A stretch of 44,915 nt of DNA from Leptospiraceae bacterium (GTDB lineage: Bacteria; Spirochaetota; Leptospiria; Turneriellales; Turneriellaceae): positions 1 through 44,915 of the forward strand of contig JAGRNJ010000005.1 of the NCBI GenBank assembly GCA_020440825.1, read 5' to 3'. The position numbers and the translations under genes were made by a program. Each line of letters opens with the position of its first letter. Positions within the stretch are counted from its first letter, which is position 1. Shown here piece by piece: positions 27,648 to 36,859 of the stretch. Under the pieces are notes generated by a model. That model made no database searches and had not been told where the DNA came from. It was given only the letters and a program-made list of their open reading frames with translations.

Positions 27648-28845
27648 ATACCGAGTGGATTATGCGCATTGCCTCTTCGCCATGTTCTTTGTCGATCACG
27701 CAGGAAATTTTAATTTCACTGGTTGATATCATATGAATATTGATTCCCGCTTTGGCCAATGCCTTGAACATTCCCGCCGCAACCCCGGCATGGGATTTCA
27801 TACCGATACCAACTGCAGATACAATTGCAATTTTATCATCTAAAGTGATTTCACCTGCTCCCCAGGTTGAAACCAGGCTGGTTAGACTCTCTTCGGTGTC
27901 TTTGAGATCTTTCGCGGGAACGGTAAATGAAATAGTATTGAGATTATTTTTGCCAGTCGATTGAACAATTACATCTACATTTATTTTTTTCTCTGCGAGG
28001 CGTTCAAATACCTCGGCAGCGATGCCCGGCCGGTCAGGAATATCTGCCAGTGAGACACGAGCCTCATCTTTTTTTAGACTAACCCCGGTTACCAATAATT
28101 TTTCCATAATTTGATCCTCTGGTAAAACCAATGTACCCTCTGAAAACGTGAAACTGGAGCGAACATGAATTACCACATTATATTTTTTTGCAAATTCTAC
28201 TGAGCGGGAATGTAAAACCCCGGCCCCAAGTGAGGCAAGTTCAAGCATTTCATCATAACTAATCTGAGAAAGTTTGCGGGCCTTCGGTATTTTATTGGGA
28301 TCACCCGTATAGACCCCTTCTACATCCGTAAAAATTTCACATTCTTTTGCAGAAAGCGCAGCTGCGAGAGCTACAGCCGAGGTGTCAGAACCACCACGAC
28401 CCAGAGTTGTTATATTACGCTCTTCATCGACACCCTGAAAACCTGCAACAATGCATACATGACCGTTCTTTAATGATTCGATCAATCTATCGGTTTCTAT
28501 TTTTTCAATACGGGCATTGGTATGATTCTTATCGGTAAGAATGTTGACCTGTGAACCTGTAAAACTTTTTGCCGGAACCCCGAGTTTGTCCAGGGCCATT
28601 GCCAGCAGTGAAATAGACACCTGTTCCCCGGTAGACAAGAGCATATCCATTTCCCGTTTCGGCGGGGAGTCATGAATCTGGGCAGCAAGAGATACCAGTG
28701 CGTCTGTGCTGTGACCCATGGCAGAGACTACGACCACCAGAGAAATCTGTCTGTCATGATAACTTTTTATGCGGGCAGCTACCTTTCTGATTCTTTCTGC
28801 ATCTGCAACAGAAGTACCGCCGTATTTTTGTATAAGAATTTGCAT
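27628..28845 (-). CDS. lysC: Aspartokinase
   Basis: Aspartokinase commits aspartate to lysine, threonine, methionine and diaminopimelate. The 405-residue protein has the N-terminal kinase domain ([61 protein letters not shown]) and two C-terminal ACT domains (about residues 265-400; [20 protein letters not shown] and [20 protein letters not shown]), so feedback control by lysine or threonine is expected. It lies 36 bases after flbB and may be read through from the flagellar operon. Confidence 0.95.
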   Translation of the reverse strand: MQILIQKYGGTSVADAERIRKVAARIKSYHDRQISLVVVVSAMGHSTDALVSLAAQIHDSPPKREMDMLLSTGEQVSISLLAMALDKLGVPAKSFTGSQVNILTDKNHTNARIEKIETDRLIESLKNGHVCIVAGFQGVDEERNITTLGRGGSDTSAVALAAALSAKECEIFTDVEGVYTGDPNKIPKARKLSQISYDEMLELASLGAGVLHSRSVEFAKKYNVVIHVRSSFTFSEGTLVLPEDQIMEKLLVTGVSLKKDEARVSLADIPDRPGIAAEVFERLAEKKINVDVIVQSTGKNNLNTISFTVPAKDLKDTEESLTSLVSTWGAGEITLDDKIAIVSAVGIGMKSHAGVAAGMFKALAKAGINIHMISTSEIKISCVIDKEHGEEAMRIIHSVFELDAN

Positions 28846-28881
28846 AGCGACGAGGAAGAGTTCTAAACCGAATATGTACGG

Positions 28882-29514
28882 TCAATCATTCGGCAATTCA
28901 GATTCATCGGCATCCCGATTCTGCTCCAGAGGCGGTAGCAGCATTTTTCGGGTAATCTCGGCTCGTCTTTCAGGAGTAAACAATGTCAAAAGATAGGGAA
29001 CAATGGAGGTATTTCCCTCTGTCTCAGCGTCTTTATCCATTTGGCGCATAACATCAATAATATCGAAATCCCGCCAGTTCTGCATCATCTCTACTGCTTT
29101 TTCGGGAGGCATATTGCGAACTTTATCTGCCAGATCCCGAACTTTCTTTTGCCGATCTTCCCAGTCTTTGGTCAACAAAGCGAGTTTACGCCGTTCTGCC
29201 TGAATTCCTTTTTTGAGTTCTTCTACCTCTGAAATTTTCTTTTCCAGATCACTGCCTGAGGTTTCCAGTTCTGCGGCTTTAGCGGCAAGTTTTTCTTCCT
29301 GCTCGAGTAATCTTTCTTCCCATTTTTGAAAACTGAGTTTTTCAATTTCGGTAGGATAGTCTTTGTCTTCAATTCGCTCAGGGTTCTGGGCCTTCAAAAA
29401 CGGCAGGTACTCAGAGGCATTGATAACACCGTTGGAATGCAGAAAGTAAATAAGAACCATCGAAAAGAAAAGAATAAATGCCAGTAAGCCAAAGATAATG
29501 CGTTTTTGAGCCAT
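28882..29514 (-). CDS. flbB: Periplasmic flagellar collar protein FlbB
   Basis: This 210-residue protein has an N-terminal membrane helix (residues about 5-26, IIFGLLAFILFFSMVLIYFL). A long charged coiled coil (about 60-135; EERLLEQEEKLAAKAAELE) follows, then a C-terminal domain related to the MgtE N-terminal fold (VRNMPPEKAVEMMQNW; LTLFTPERRAEITRKMLLPP). This is the architecture of spirochaete FlbB, a base of the collar that orients periplasmic flagella in Borrelia. A Shine-Dalgarno (AGGA) lies in the end of the preceding small gene, whose stop abuts this ATG. Location at the end of the flgB-fliJ operon supports the name. Confidence 0.87.
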   Translation of the reverse strand: MAQKRIIFGLLAFILFFSMVLIYFLHSNGVINASEYLPFLKAQNPERIEDKDYPTEIEKLSFQKWEERLLEQEEKLAAKAAELETSGSDLEKKISEVEELKKGIQAERRKLALLTKDWEDRQKKVRDLADKVRNMPPEKAVEMMQNWRDFDIIDVMRQMDKDAETEGNTSIVPYLLTLFTPERRAEITRKMLLPPLEQNRDADESELPND

Positions 29515-29709
29515 TTAACGTTCCTGTACTGAATATCGTCTGCGCATTTTACCGACGTCGCGATGCAGACTTTCGAGCTCTCTTTCAAGTCTGAACATTT
29601 TTTTTCTCATTTCCCTTACCGTGTAGACGATTGTCTTGAAAGATGTGTGTATTCCGTTAGTTACACACTGGCGTACTACCGGCAAACTCTCTTCACTATG
29701 TTCAAACAT
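29515..29709 (-). CDS. Small basic protein between fliJ and flbB
   Basis: The 64-residue protein overlaps the fliJ end by 8 bases, and its TAA is followed at once by the flbB ATG, so it is wedged into the flagellar operon and is most likely translated. The C-terminal half is a basic amphipathic helix or coiled coil (REMRKKMFRLERELESLHRD, then VGKMRRRYS). The N-terminal half has one Cys and no membrane helix. I do not recognise a family. A role as a small chaperone or collar-associated factor is a guess from position. Confidence 0.65.
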   Translation of the reverse strand: MFEHSEESLPVVRQCVTNGIHTSFKTIVYTVREMRKKMFRLERELESLHRDVGKMRRRYSVQER

Positions 29710-30148
29710 TTTTCGCTACCCTCATCATATTCTGTTCGTCGAGTTCCAGACGTTCCTGTTTCAACACTTCTGAATGATAAGACTTCAAAGCATTTTCTTT
29801 CAAGATCTCGACTGCCCTCTTTTCTGTACTCGCTTTTCTTAAAATTTCAGTCTGTTTTTGTAATTCGGGTTTCAATTTTTCTATTTCTCGATCAGCCACA
29901 TTCGCGCGAATTCTCAAGTTCTGCATATATCTTCGACGGGTAAGAATGTCGCCCAGATTTATGCCACGTGTTTTCATTGCCATTGAATCTTCCCTTAAGA
30001 GCTTTGTCGATTCAGACATGTTTTTGTCAATCTCCTGACGGAAACTGCTGATTCTCTGATTTACTTTTGCCAACTCTGTCATTTGCTGCAGTTCTCGCAT
30101 TTTTTTGAGTTGCAGATATGCTTCCAATGGAAATGAAAATTTTTTCAT
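29702..30148 (-). CDS. fliJ: Flagellar export protein FliJ
   Basis: FliJ is the small coiled-coil stalk that couples the FliI ATPase ring to the FlhA export gate. The 148 residues are almost all helix with heptad-like charge patterns (YLQLKKMRELQQMTELAKVN; REIEKLKPELQKQTEILRKA). It begins FSFPLEAYLQLKK, matching the FliJ start pattern. The gene starts directly after the fliI stop. In spirochaetes this position is also named flbA. Confidence 0.87.
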   Translation of the reverse strand: MKKFSFPLEAYLQLKKMRELQQMTELAKVNQRISSFRQEIDKNMSESTKLLREDSMAMKTRGINLGDILTRRRYMQNLRIRANVADREIEKLKPELQKQTEILRKASTEKRAVEILKENALKSYHSEVLKQERLELDEQNMMRVAKNV

Positions 30149-31531
30149 TTAGACTACTCTCCGTAAGTTTGTTTGTCCCGTACGGGTACCTTTCATCTGG
30201 TTGACCAGTTCTTTCAGCTGCCGTGATGTTTCGTTAAAGGGGGTGGCCTCTTCATTTGACTGTCTTAAAAATCTATTGAGGGGATCATTCATTCTTATTG
30301 CAGTATCAATGACTGAACTTGAACCACGAGCGTATGCACCTATGTTTATCATCTGTTCATTGTTGGCATACTCTGCAAGCGTCTCTCTCAACGAACGTGC
30401 ATTGTCAAACTGGTCTTTTTCAAGCACTCGGGACATAACCCTGCTGATCGAAGAGCGAACGTCAATAGGCGGATAATGATTCTTCTCTGCCAGCGAACGG
30501 GAAAGGACGATGTGTCCGTCAAGAATTCCCCGCGCTGTGTCGGCAATGGGATCATTGAGATCGTCCCCTTCTACGAGTACTGTGTACACACCGGTAATGG
30601 AACCCTTGTCAGAATTACCGGCCCGTTCAAGCAGCTCGGGCATCATTTGAAATACCGATGGAGTGTAACCCCGGGTTGCGGCGGGCTCTCCGCGCCCCAA
30701 ACCGATTTCTCTCTGCGCCATTGCCAGTCTGGTCAAAGAGTCCATCATCAGTAAAACTTTTTTACCCTGGTCGCGAAAATACTCGGCAAGGGTTGTTACC
30801 AGATAGGCTGCTCTTACTCTCTGGATAGCCGATTCATTGGAAGAAGAAACGACAACAACAGATTTTTTCAAACCGTTTTCACCTAATTCATTACGAATAA
30901 AATCATTCACTTCACGTCCACGCTCACCAATTAAGCCAATAACGTTGACATCAGCCTGAGCATAACGGGCAATCATTCCCAGCAGAGTACTCTTACCAAC
31001 CCCGGAACCGGCAAAAATGCCGAGTCGCTGCCCATGACCAACAGTCAGAAATCCATCGATTGCCCTTACTCCCGTCGGAAGTACAGTTTCGATTGGTTTT
31101 CGATGCAGAGGATTCGGAGGCATTGCATTGAACGATCTTAATTCCCCTGTTACAAATTTATTCTTGGAATCTAATGGTACACCCACCCCGTTCATAACTC
31201 GACCGGTAATATTGTTGTCAATTCGGATGGACGGCATTTTGCCAGAACTGACAATTCTGGTGCCGGGAAAAATGCCCGTGATTTCTTCATAGGGAGAAAG
31301 AATCATCATCTCGCCCTCAAACCCGATGACCTCAGCTTCTATATACCGGGATTCTTCGATACCTTCGATATAGCAGATTTCACCCAGACTCGCATCGGGA
31401 CCATGGGAATAGATGATCCTGCCCATAACTTTGCGTACTGTACCAAGAGACCGTAAGGTCTCTGTACTTCGTATTATGTCACCATACTTGCTGAGAACAT
31501 CTGTTGGCGGTATAATTTTTCGCGCAATCAT
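30149..31531 (-). CDS. fliI: Flagellum-specific export ATPase FliI
   Basis: FliI is the F1-beta-like ATPase of the flagellar type III export system. The 460 residues contain Walker A GSGVGKST (175-182), VIGLIGERGREVNDFI, Walker B region KKVLLMMDSLTRLAMAQREI, GLGRGEPAATRGYTPSVF, and a C-terminal helical domain. It lies between fliH and fliJ, six bases after fliH, the standard order. Confidence 0.97.
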   Translation of the reverse strand: MIARKIIPPTDVLSKYGDIIRSTETLRSLGTVRKVMGRIIYSHGPDASLGEICYIEGIEESRYIEAEVIGFEGEMMILSPYEEITGIFPGTRIVSSGKMPSIRIDNNITGRVMNGVGVPLDSKNKFVTGELRSFNAMPPNPLHRKPIETVLPTGVRAIDGFLTVGHGQRLGIFAGSGVGKSTLLGMIARYAQADVNVIGLIGERGREVNDFIRNELGENGLKKSVVVVSSSNESAIQRVRAAYLVTTLAEYFRDQGKKVLLMMDSLTRLAMAQREIGLGRGEPAATRGYTPSVFQMMPELLERAGNSDKGSITGVYTVLVEGDDLNDPIADTARGILDGHIVLSRSLAEKNHYPPIDVRSSISRVMSRVLEKDQFDNARSLRETLAEYANNEQMINIGAYARGSSSVIDTAIRMNDPLNRFLRQSNEEATPFNETSRQLKELVNQMKGTRTGQTNLRRVV

Positions 31532-31537
31532 AGTTCT

Positions 31538-32461
31538 TTACATTGGCCGAGCATCGCGAATCGCCTGCTCGATCTCCTTGAGTTGAGTTGAGATTCTGGC
31601 GTCAATTGCACCAACATCTGTTTCAATAATTACACCGCCACGATCTACACGCGAGTCTTCATAAATGTTTACTTTACGTAACGATTCCATCATTTTGACA
31701 ATTTCATCTTTATGAGCTGTTGTGAGCTCAAGATCATGAAAGTTGACACGAATATCAATTCGGTCTCTTTCTTTAATTCGTGCTAATGCTTCCCGTATGT
31801 TATTGAGAACAACTTCTTTACGCTCAATAATTTCATCTTTAATTACTTTGCGGGCAATCATCAGAATCATTTCGACCATTAGTTTTTCTGAATCCCTTAC
31901 AATCTGCTCACGCACATCAATTGCGTGACCAAGAATTGTACCAAGGCGGTCAATTAAGCGCCTTACTTCGCCCTGCCCTTCTCGATACCCAATTTCCCGA
32001 CCTGCATTGTAGCCTTTCTGGTAAGCTTCATGTTCAATATCAGCGACCCGCATTTCGGCTTCTTTCACCATGCGCTCAACTTCGAGTTTTGCCCTCTCTA
32101 CAATCTGGTCAGATTGAAGGCGGGCACTGTCTTCTTCTTTTTTTGCTTTTTCTTTTGCGTCTTGAATGAGGGCAAAGGCTTCTTGTCGGCCTTTTTCAAC
32201 GATCTGGTTTCTTTCCTGATCTGCTTCGACTTTTCTTAACTTGATTTCATTTTCAGTTTCTTCTCGATATCTCTGCAGTTCGGCTTCAATTTCTTCAATG
32301 GAAGGCCCAGTGTACTGCTCAATGATATTGCCTTCTGAATCAAGTTCAAATTCGGCCAGTTCATCGAGCTGCTGAAATTTCTTATACCGTTCTGGCATTT
32401 CGAGAATAACAGCATCTCTTTGTGCTTCTATCTCGTTCGAATTGAAAACAAGTTTACCCAT
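31538..32461 (-). CDS. fliH: Flagellar export regulator FliH
   Basis: FliH binds and restrains FliI and tethers it to the C ring. The 307-residue protein is longer than enterobacterial FliH but of the size seen in spirochaetes. The N-terminal half is a long charged coiled coil (about 45-150). It includes the FliH-type glycine-repeat region (EAYQKGYNAGREIGYREGQG). The C-terminal domain (about 165-305) has a VRLIDRL-type helix and ends with IETDVGAIDARISTQLKEIE, as in FliH/HrpE/V-ATPase E proteins. Confidence 0.92.
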   Translation of the reverse strand: MGKLVFNSNEIEAQRDAVILEMPERYKKFQQLDELAEFELDSEGNIIEQYTGPSIEEIEAELQRYREETENEIKLRKVEADQERNQIVEKGRQEAFALIQDAKEKAKKEEDSARLQSDQIVERAKLEVERMVKEAEMRVADIEHEAYQKGYNAGREIGYREGQGEVRRLIDRLGTILGHAIDVREQIVRDSEKLMVEMILMIARKVIKDEIIERKEVVLNNIREALARIKERDRIDIRVNFHDLELTTAHKDEIVKMMESLRKVNIYEDSRVDRGGVIIETDVGAIDARISTQLKEIEQAIRDARPM

Positions 32462-32491
32462 TTTTTCCCAGTATCCCTTCTATTAGTATCG

Positions 32492-33502
32492 TCACACAAC
32501 CAGTTCGTCTTCACCCGCACGGGCAACAATAATCTCACCGTCTTCTTCGAGTTTACGAATGATATTTACAATTTTTTGCTGGGCCTCTTCAACATCTTTG
32601 ATTCGAATTGGTCCCATAAACTCCATATCTTCGCGTAACAGCGCTGCCGCCCTCTTAGACATATTGCGGAATATTTTTTCCTGGACATCAGTATCTACTG
32701 CTTTAAGTGCTTTTGCAAGATCTTGCATATCAATTTCTCGCATTACCCTTTGAATAGACTTATCGTCGAGTAGAACGATATCTTCGAAAACAAACATTTT
32801 CTTTTTGATTTCTTCTGCAAGTTCAGGATCTTCTTCTTCAAGTGCTTCAATGATTGATTTTTCAGTTCCCCGGTCTACCTGGTTTAAGACTTCTACAACT
32901 GCTTCGATACCGCCGGCCATGGTGAAATCTTCATTTGACAAGGTTGAGAGTTTTCTTTCGAGAACCCTTTCCACTTCCCGCAGAACCTCTGGTGAGGTTC
33001 TATCCATTTTTGCGATTCGCCGGGCTACATCTGCCTGAATGTTATGGTTCAAGCTTGATAAAATCTGGGCTGCTTTATTCGGGTCCAGATATGACAAGAT
33101 CAATGCAATTGTCTGCGGATGCTCGTTCTGAATAAAGTTCATTAACTGCGCCGGATCTTGCCGGCGAACAAAATCAAAAGGCCTAACCTGCAATGAACTG
33201 GTAAGTCGATTGACAATATCAATGGCTTTCTGTGTACCCAGTGCCCGCTCAAGTATTGCCCTCGCCTGATCAATACCACCGCGGGTGATAAACTCCTGAG
33301 CCATCATCAGCTCCTGGAATTCTTGCAGAACCTTCTCTTTGTCTTCGGGAGTTACCTTGTCGAGACGCGCGATTTCATAAGTAAGGGTATCTACCTCAGC
33401 TTCACTGAGGCGTTTCATTACATCGGCGGCCACCTCTGACCCGATGGCCAAAAGAAAGATTGCCGCTTTTTGTTTACCTGAGTATTCGCCGGGTTTTGCC
33501 AT
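32492..33502 (-). CDS. fliG: Flagellar motor switch protein FliG
   Basis: FliG sits on the MS ring and converts stator force into rotation. The 336 residues show the N-terminal FliF-binding domain (YSGKQKAAIFLLAIGSEVAA), the middle domain with the EHPQ motif (NEHPQTIALILSYLDP) and the C-terminal torque helix with charged residues (MFVFEDIVLLDDKSIQRVMR; KAVDTDVQEKIFRNMSKRAA). It starts one base after the fliF stop. Spirochaetes often carry two FliG paralogues; this operon copy matches the motor FliG by its context. Confidence 0.96.
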   Translation of the reverse strand: MAKPGEYSGKQKAAIFLLAIGSEVAADVMKRLSEAEVDTLTYEIARLDKVTPEDKEKVLQEFQELMMAQEFITRGGIDQARAILERALGTQKAIDIVNRLTSSLQVRPFDFVRRQDPAQLMNFIQNEHPQTIALILSYLDPNKAAQILSSLNHNIQADVARRIAKMDRTSPEVLREVERVLERKLSTLSNEDFTMAGGIEAVVEVLNQVDRGTEKSIIEALEEEDPELAEEIKKKMFVFEDIVLLDDKSIQRVMREIDMQDLAKALKAVDTDVQEKIFRNMSKRAAALLREDMEFMGPIRIKDVEEAQQKIVNIIRKLEEDGEIIVARAGEDELVV

Positions 33503-33503
33503 G

Positions 33504-35201
33504 TTATTCCTCCGCCAGCCAGGTTCTTAACAGATGTGCAACATCTTCTGGGCGCTCTTTCGCAAGGTTAATCGCGTTTTCAAGCATTTCCCGACGTGCC
33601 CGCTCTTCGAGAGACATTTCGACTTCTACCCCTTCTTCTTCAATTGCTCGCAGGGCAGCTTCACGCATCATCTGTTGCTGGGCAGCAAGTTCTTCTTCAC
33701 GCAGTCTGCGGCGTCTTTCGATTTCTTTTTTGATCGCCTGATAGATCAAAGAAACCAGTGCCAGAACCAGTAATGTTATCAACGTTGCCATTAACAGGCG
33801 GCGAATCGTTCTTTGTCTGCGCAGGTCATCGTCTTCTTCGTCGAACTGGCGGCTGCGGTCTTTTTGCAGATGTCTTACCGATATCTGGTCACCACGGGCT
33901 ATATCAAAGCCGACTGCTTTTTTCAGAAGGTCTGTAACCCGCTGTAACTCTTCATCAGTAACAGGGAAATATTTGCGATTATAACCGCCAGTGTCTTCGT
34001 TTTCGCCAAGTCTTTCCCAGCGTCCGTCGAGAATTACCGACAGATTTACTGTTTCTAACTCCCAGGGTTGTTTTTTGATCAACCGGTGGGTTTTATTGAA
34101 TTCATTATTCTTTATGTCTTCTTTTTTTGTGTATTTGGCTTTTTGATAGTCACGATCTTTATAACCGGGAGGGATATTCGGTTCAGTGCCAGCAGGACCT
34201 TCAGGCGTAAACCCGTTGCCTTCGAATTGCTCGGTTGTTGTTTTACTGGAAACTTCCAAGGAATCTTTCACCACCCTTTCAGAATATGGGGTCTTGGGAT
34301 CATCGGGAGTCATCACCACCGGCTCTACTTCATGTCGTTCAATTTCTTCTTTGTCCCAGCGCATTTTCAGATCAAGTCTTACGATATCAAATCGATCACC
34401 GTAAGTGCCTTCACCATAACTGTATACCAGAGATTTCTGAATATCGGTCAGAAGCTTAATTCTTTCTTTTTCCTGAATTTTCAGTTTCTCTGAGACCTGC
34501 TTTAATTCCCATTTTTCTTTATCAATTTCATTATCGAAATCATTGAGTATTTCCCCATCGGGTCCGGCGACTGAAACATTTTCTTTTTTCAAACCCGGCA
34601 CAGATCGCGAAACAAGGGTTACGATACCTTCTATTTCTTTTCGGGTAAGGTTCTCAACCCCGGGCGCATACTGCAAAAGTACTGCGGCGGTTACAGATTC
34701 AGATTTATCTTCGAATAATTCATCAGGGGGAAAAGCAATATTAACCTGGGCCCGGTCAACCCCGCGCAGGGTTGCCAGCGTACGGGATAGTGCCCCCATT
34801 AGAGCCCTTTGTTTTTTGACATCTTTTTCGAATTGAGTTTCTGACCATTTGTCAGTATCAAACAATTCCCAGCTGGGAACGCCCTTCGGGATCAGATCTT
34901 CCTGGGCGAGAGACATCAATGCCCGTTCGCGATCTTCAGGACGTACAAATATGGCTTCTGTACCATTGGTCGTAAAATTAAAACCGAGTTCCTGCAGTTT
35001 TGAAGATACAGCTGCAAAATCTTTTGACTCAAGGCCTTTGTAAAGAACAACTTTCCCCTGGTCAGACGACATACTGCCAACAAAAACCAGAGCGATAACC
35101 ACTACCCCGGCCACCACACCAAGGATAATCTTGCGGGTCATGTCGAGCTTGGCCAGCCCTTCATTCAGTTTTTTCAAATAACTTCGTAACGTCTCAAGCA
35201 T
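33504..35201 (-). CDS. fliF: Flagellar MS-ring protein FliF
   Basis: FliF forms the membrane ring on which the flagellum is built. The ATG at 35201 has a good Shine-Dalgarno (AGGGG, six bases) and gives 565 residues; a TTG at 35207 is also open. One membrane helix lies at about 24-44, followed by ring-building motifs (YKGLESKDFAAVSSKLQELG; VPSWELFDTDKWSETQFEKD; RTLATLRGVDRAQVNIAFPP). A second membrane helix lies near residue 480-502, and a C-terminal tail (EERARREMLENAINLAKERP) binds FliG. A short hairpin lies in its leader. Confidence 0.96.
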   Translation of the reverse strand: MLETLRSYLKKLNEGLAKLDMTRKIILGVVAGVVVIALVFVGSMSSDQGKVVLYKGLESKDFAAVSSKLQELGFNFTTNGTEAIFVRPEDRERALMSLAQEDLIPKGVPSWELFDTDKWSETQFEKDVKKQRALMGALSRTLATLRGVDRAQVNIAFPPDELFEDKSESVTAAVLLQYAPGVENLTRKEIEGIVTLVSRSVPGLKKENVSVAGPDGEILNDFDNEIDKEKWELKQVSEKLKIQEKERIKLLTDIQKSLVYSYGEGTYGDRFDIVRLDLKMRWDKEEIERHEVEPVVMTPDDPKTPYSERVVKDSLEVSSKTTTEQFEGNGFTPEGPAGTEPNIPPGYKDRDYQKAKYTKKEDIKNNEFNKTHRLIKKQPWELETVNLSVILDGRWERLGENEDTGGYNRKYFPVTDEELQRVTDLLKKAVGFDIARGDQISVRHLQKDRSRQFDEEDDDLRRQRTIRRLLMATLITLLVLALVSLIYQAIKKEIERRRRLREEELAAQQQMMREAALRAIEEEGVEVEMSLEERARREMLENAINLAKERPEDVAHLLRTWLAEE

Positions 35202-35214
35202 GAGCAACCCCTAG

Positions 35215-35230
35215 GAAACGCAAGCGTTTC
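35215..35230. repeat. Perfect palindromic hairpin in the fliE-fliF spacer
   Basis: GAAACGC and GCGTTTC (35215-35221 and 35224-35230) form a 7-base stem with a 2-base loop just upstream of the fliF Shine-Dalgarno. No T-run follows, so it is not a terminator. It could tune fliF translation or mark an RNA processing site. Confidence 0.45.
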
Positions 35231-35279
35231 TTAAATTTTGTCCAACGGGTTCCTAAGCCGACCTGAAGTTATCTTTTTT

Positions 35280-35630
35280 TTATCTCAGGTTCGACAGCTC
35301 ACGATAGGTACGAATTGCCAGATCTGCTAATGACTTTGTGAAAGTTAACGATATCCTGGCCTTCTCTGCTGCGATCATAACTGTATGCGCTTCAACAGAA
35401 TCAGGTTCAGAAATCATTTGCTGGGTCAGATTCTCGGCTGTAATCTGCTGACCATTTACTTTCTCAAGAGCCTTTTCGAATACACTGGCAAAATTTTCAG
35501 AAGCAGACTCAGGTGTGGGAGCCATGGACGGTAATCCGTTGCTGTGTCCCTCTCTGGTTGTCTTCAGAGGAATTATGTCTCCTTTGAGCATTGTGTTCGG
35601 CAAAAGATGAAACATTCCTGTACTTTGCAT
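35280..35630 (-). CDS. fliE: Flagellar hook-basal body protein FliE
   Basis: FliE joins the MS ring to the rod. The 116 residues end with the family pattern SEPDSVEAHTVMIAAEKARI, then SLTFTKSLADLAIRTYRELS, and have FASVFEKALEKVNGQQITAE in the middle. The N-terminal 35 residues are variable. A strong Shine-Dalgarno (GGGAG, seven to eight bases) precedes the ATG. A spacer of 101 AT-rich bases separates it from flgC, in which an internal promoter is possible but not clear. Confidence 0.94.
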   Translation of the reverse strand: MQSTGMFHLLPNTMLKGDIIPLKTTREGHSNGLPSMAPTPESASENFASVFEKALEKVNGQQITAENLTQQMISEPDSVEAHTVMIAAEKARISLTFTKSLADLAIRTYRELSNLR

Positions 35631-35731
35631 CGTTAGTCTCCCGTATCTTTTCGTATCTCTACGTCAATAAATTTTTATTATTTATATAAATTATCAAGTT
35701 TTTTTTATATAAACACATATATACTACTTTA

Positions 35732-36187
35732 CTATCTTCCTATCTGCATTGCAGCCTGAAACATTGATTTTGCCCCGGCGATGATCTGGGCATTTGCTTC
35801 GTAAGAGCGGTTTGCAGAAATCATATCTACCATTTCTGAAACAATATCAACATTAGGATATTCAACATAACCTTTTTTAGGGCCTATTTTGATTGCATCG
35901 GGATGTCCCGGATCATATACTAATCTCAGGGGCGTATTTTCATCTCTTTCTACTTTTACCACGCGAACGCCCTGCCCTTCTCCCGTTCTTAAACCGAAAG
36001 GATAGACGGGAGACTTCCATCGGGTACGCAGATTCACAGGTTGAAAAACTGCACGCCTTCTACGGTAAGGACCATCGTCTTCTGTAGTTCTCGTTGTAGT
36101 TGCATTAGCAATGTTATTTGAAATAACATCCATTTTCAATCTTTGGGCCGATAAACCGGTAGATGCGATATTGATTGCTTTAAACAT
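35732..36187 (-). CDS. flgC: Flagellar proximal rod protein FlgC
   Basis: FlgC is a proximal rod subunit. It has the N-terminal rod signature (INIASTGLSAQRLKMDVISN, NIANATTTRT) and the C-terminal flagellar rod/hook motif (YVEYPNVDIVSEMVDMISAN, RSYEANAQII). The 151-residue length is normal. It starts ten bases after flgB. Confidence 0.96.
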   Translation of the reverse strand: MFKAINIASTGLSAQRLKMDVISNNIANATTTRTTEDDGPYRRRRAVFQPVNLRTRWKSPVYPFGLRTGEGQGVRVVKVERDENTPLRLVYDPGHPDAIKIGPKKGYVEYPNVDIVSEMVDMISANRSYEANAQIIAGAKSMFQAAMQIGR

Positions 36188-36197
36188 TATTTTATAC

Positions 36198-36659
36198 CTA
36201 CACTGTTCTCAAAACTATATTCAGCATTCTAAAGTTACCATTGATCTGCGTGGCCATTGCCTGATACTGCATCTGGGTTTTAACTGCCATGTTTACTTCA
36301 TGTTCTGGGTCGACATTGTTACCGTCATTGCGCATGGTAGACAGATAATCTATATGCGTGCGACCATCGACTTCACGAAAATCTCTGGATCTGAAAAAAG
36401 GAATATGACGTTCATGTGTAGTTTTTGCAGGAACTGCATTGGCAGCAACAGCCTTTTCAGAATCTAAAACCCTTTTCAGTTCAGCCTCAAAACTGACTTC
36501 ACTGCGTTTAAAGTGCGGAGTATCTGCATTGGCAATGTTGTCAGCAATTACATTTCTTCTTGTGACCGCGACATCCATACCTTTTTCAAGCAGATATTGA
36601 GTTTTTCCCCAGTTGCCATTATCCAGAAACATCTTTAAGAATATCGGATGCATTGGCAT
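36198..36659 (-). CDS. flgB: Flagellar proximal rod protein FlgB
   Basis: FlgB begins the rod. The 153-residue protein has the rod N-terminal motif (GMDVAVTRRNVIADNIANAD, TPHFKRSEVSFE) and the usual C-terminal region (VDPEHEVNMAVKTQMQYQAM). It is the first gene of the flagellar operon. The 200 bases upstream to dnaA are non-coding and should hold its promoter, but I could not find a convincing sigma-70 or sigma-28 consensus there. Confidence 0.95.
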   Translation of the reverse strand: MPMHPIFLKMFLDNGNWGKTQYLLEKGMDVAVTRRNVIADNIANADTPHFKRSEVSFEAELKRVLDSEKAVAANAVPAKTTHERHIPFFRSRDFREVDGRTHIDYLSTMRNDGNNVDPEHEVNMAVKTQMQYQAMATQINGNFRMLNIVLRTV

Positions 36660-36859
36660 ATATCGAGAGATTTTTTTTAGACTAGAGAAGATCGAAAAAT
36701 GAGCCCGGGTTCAAGTCAGAGTTCCAGGTTTTTCAACATGTACCGAAGCTCGACTTATTCGCTGTTTTTTTGAGCTTTGAGCAACAGCTTGCAGATTTTT
36801 TTTCAATGACGGAATGGCTTTAACCCATCGAAAATGTGGGTACAATCCCTCTGCGGTTT

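Noticed and set aside
36660-36859. Possible sigma-28 promoter before flgB (TAAA-like and CGATA-like pieces)
   Set aside because: The spacing between the pieces is far too short and the match is partial; no promoter is claimed.
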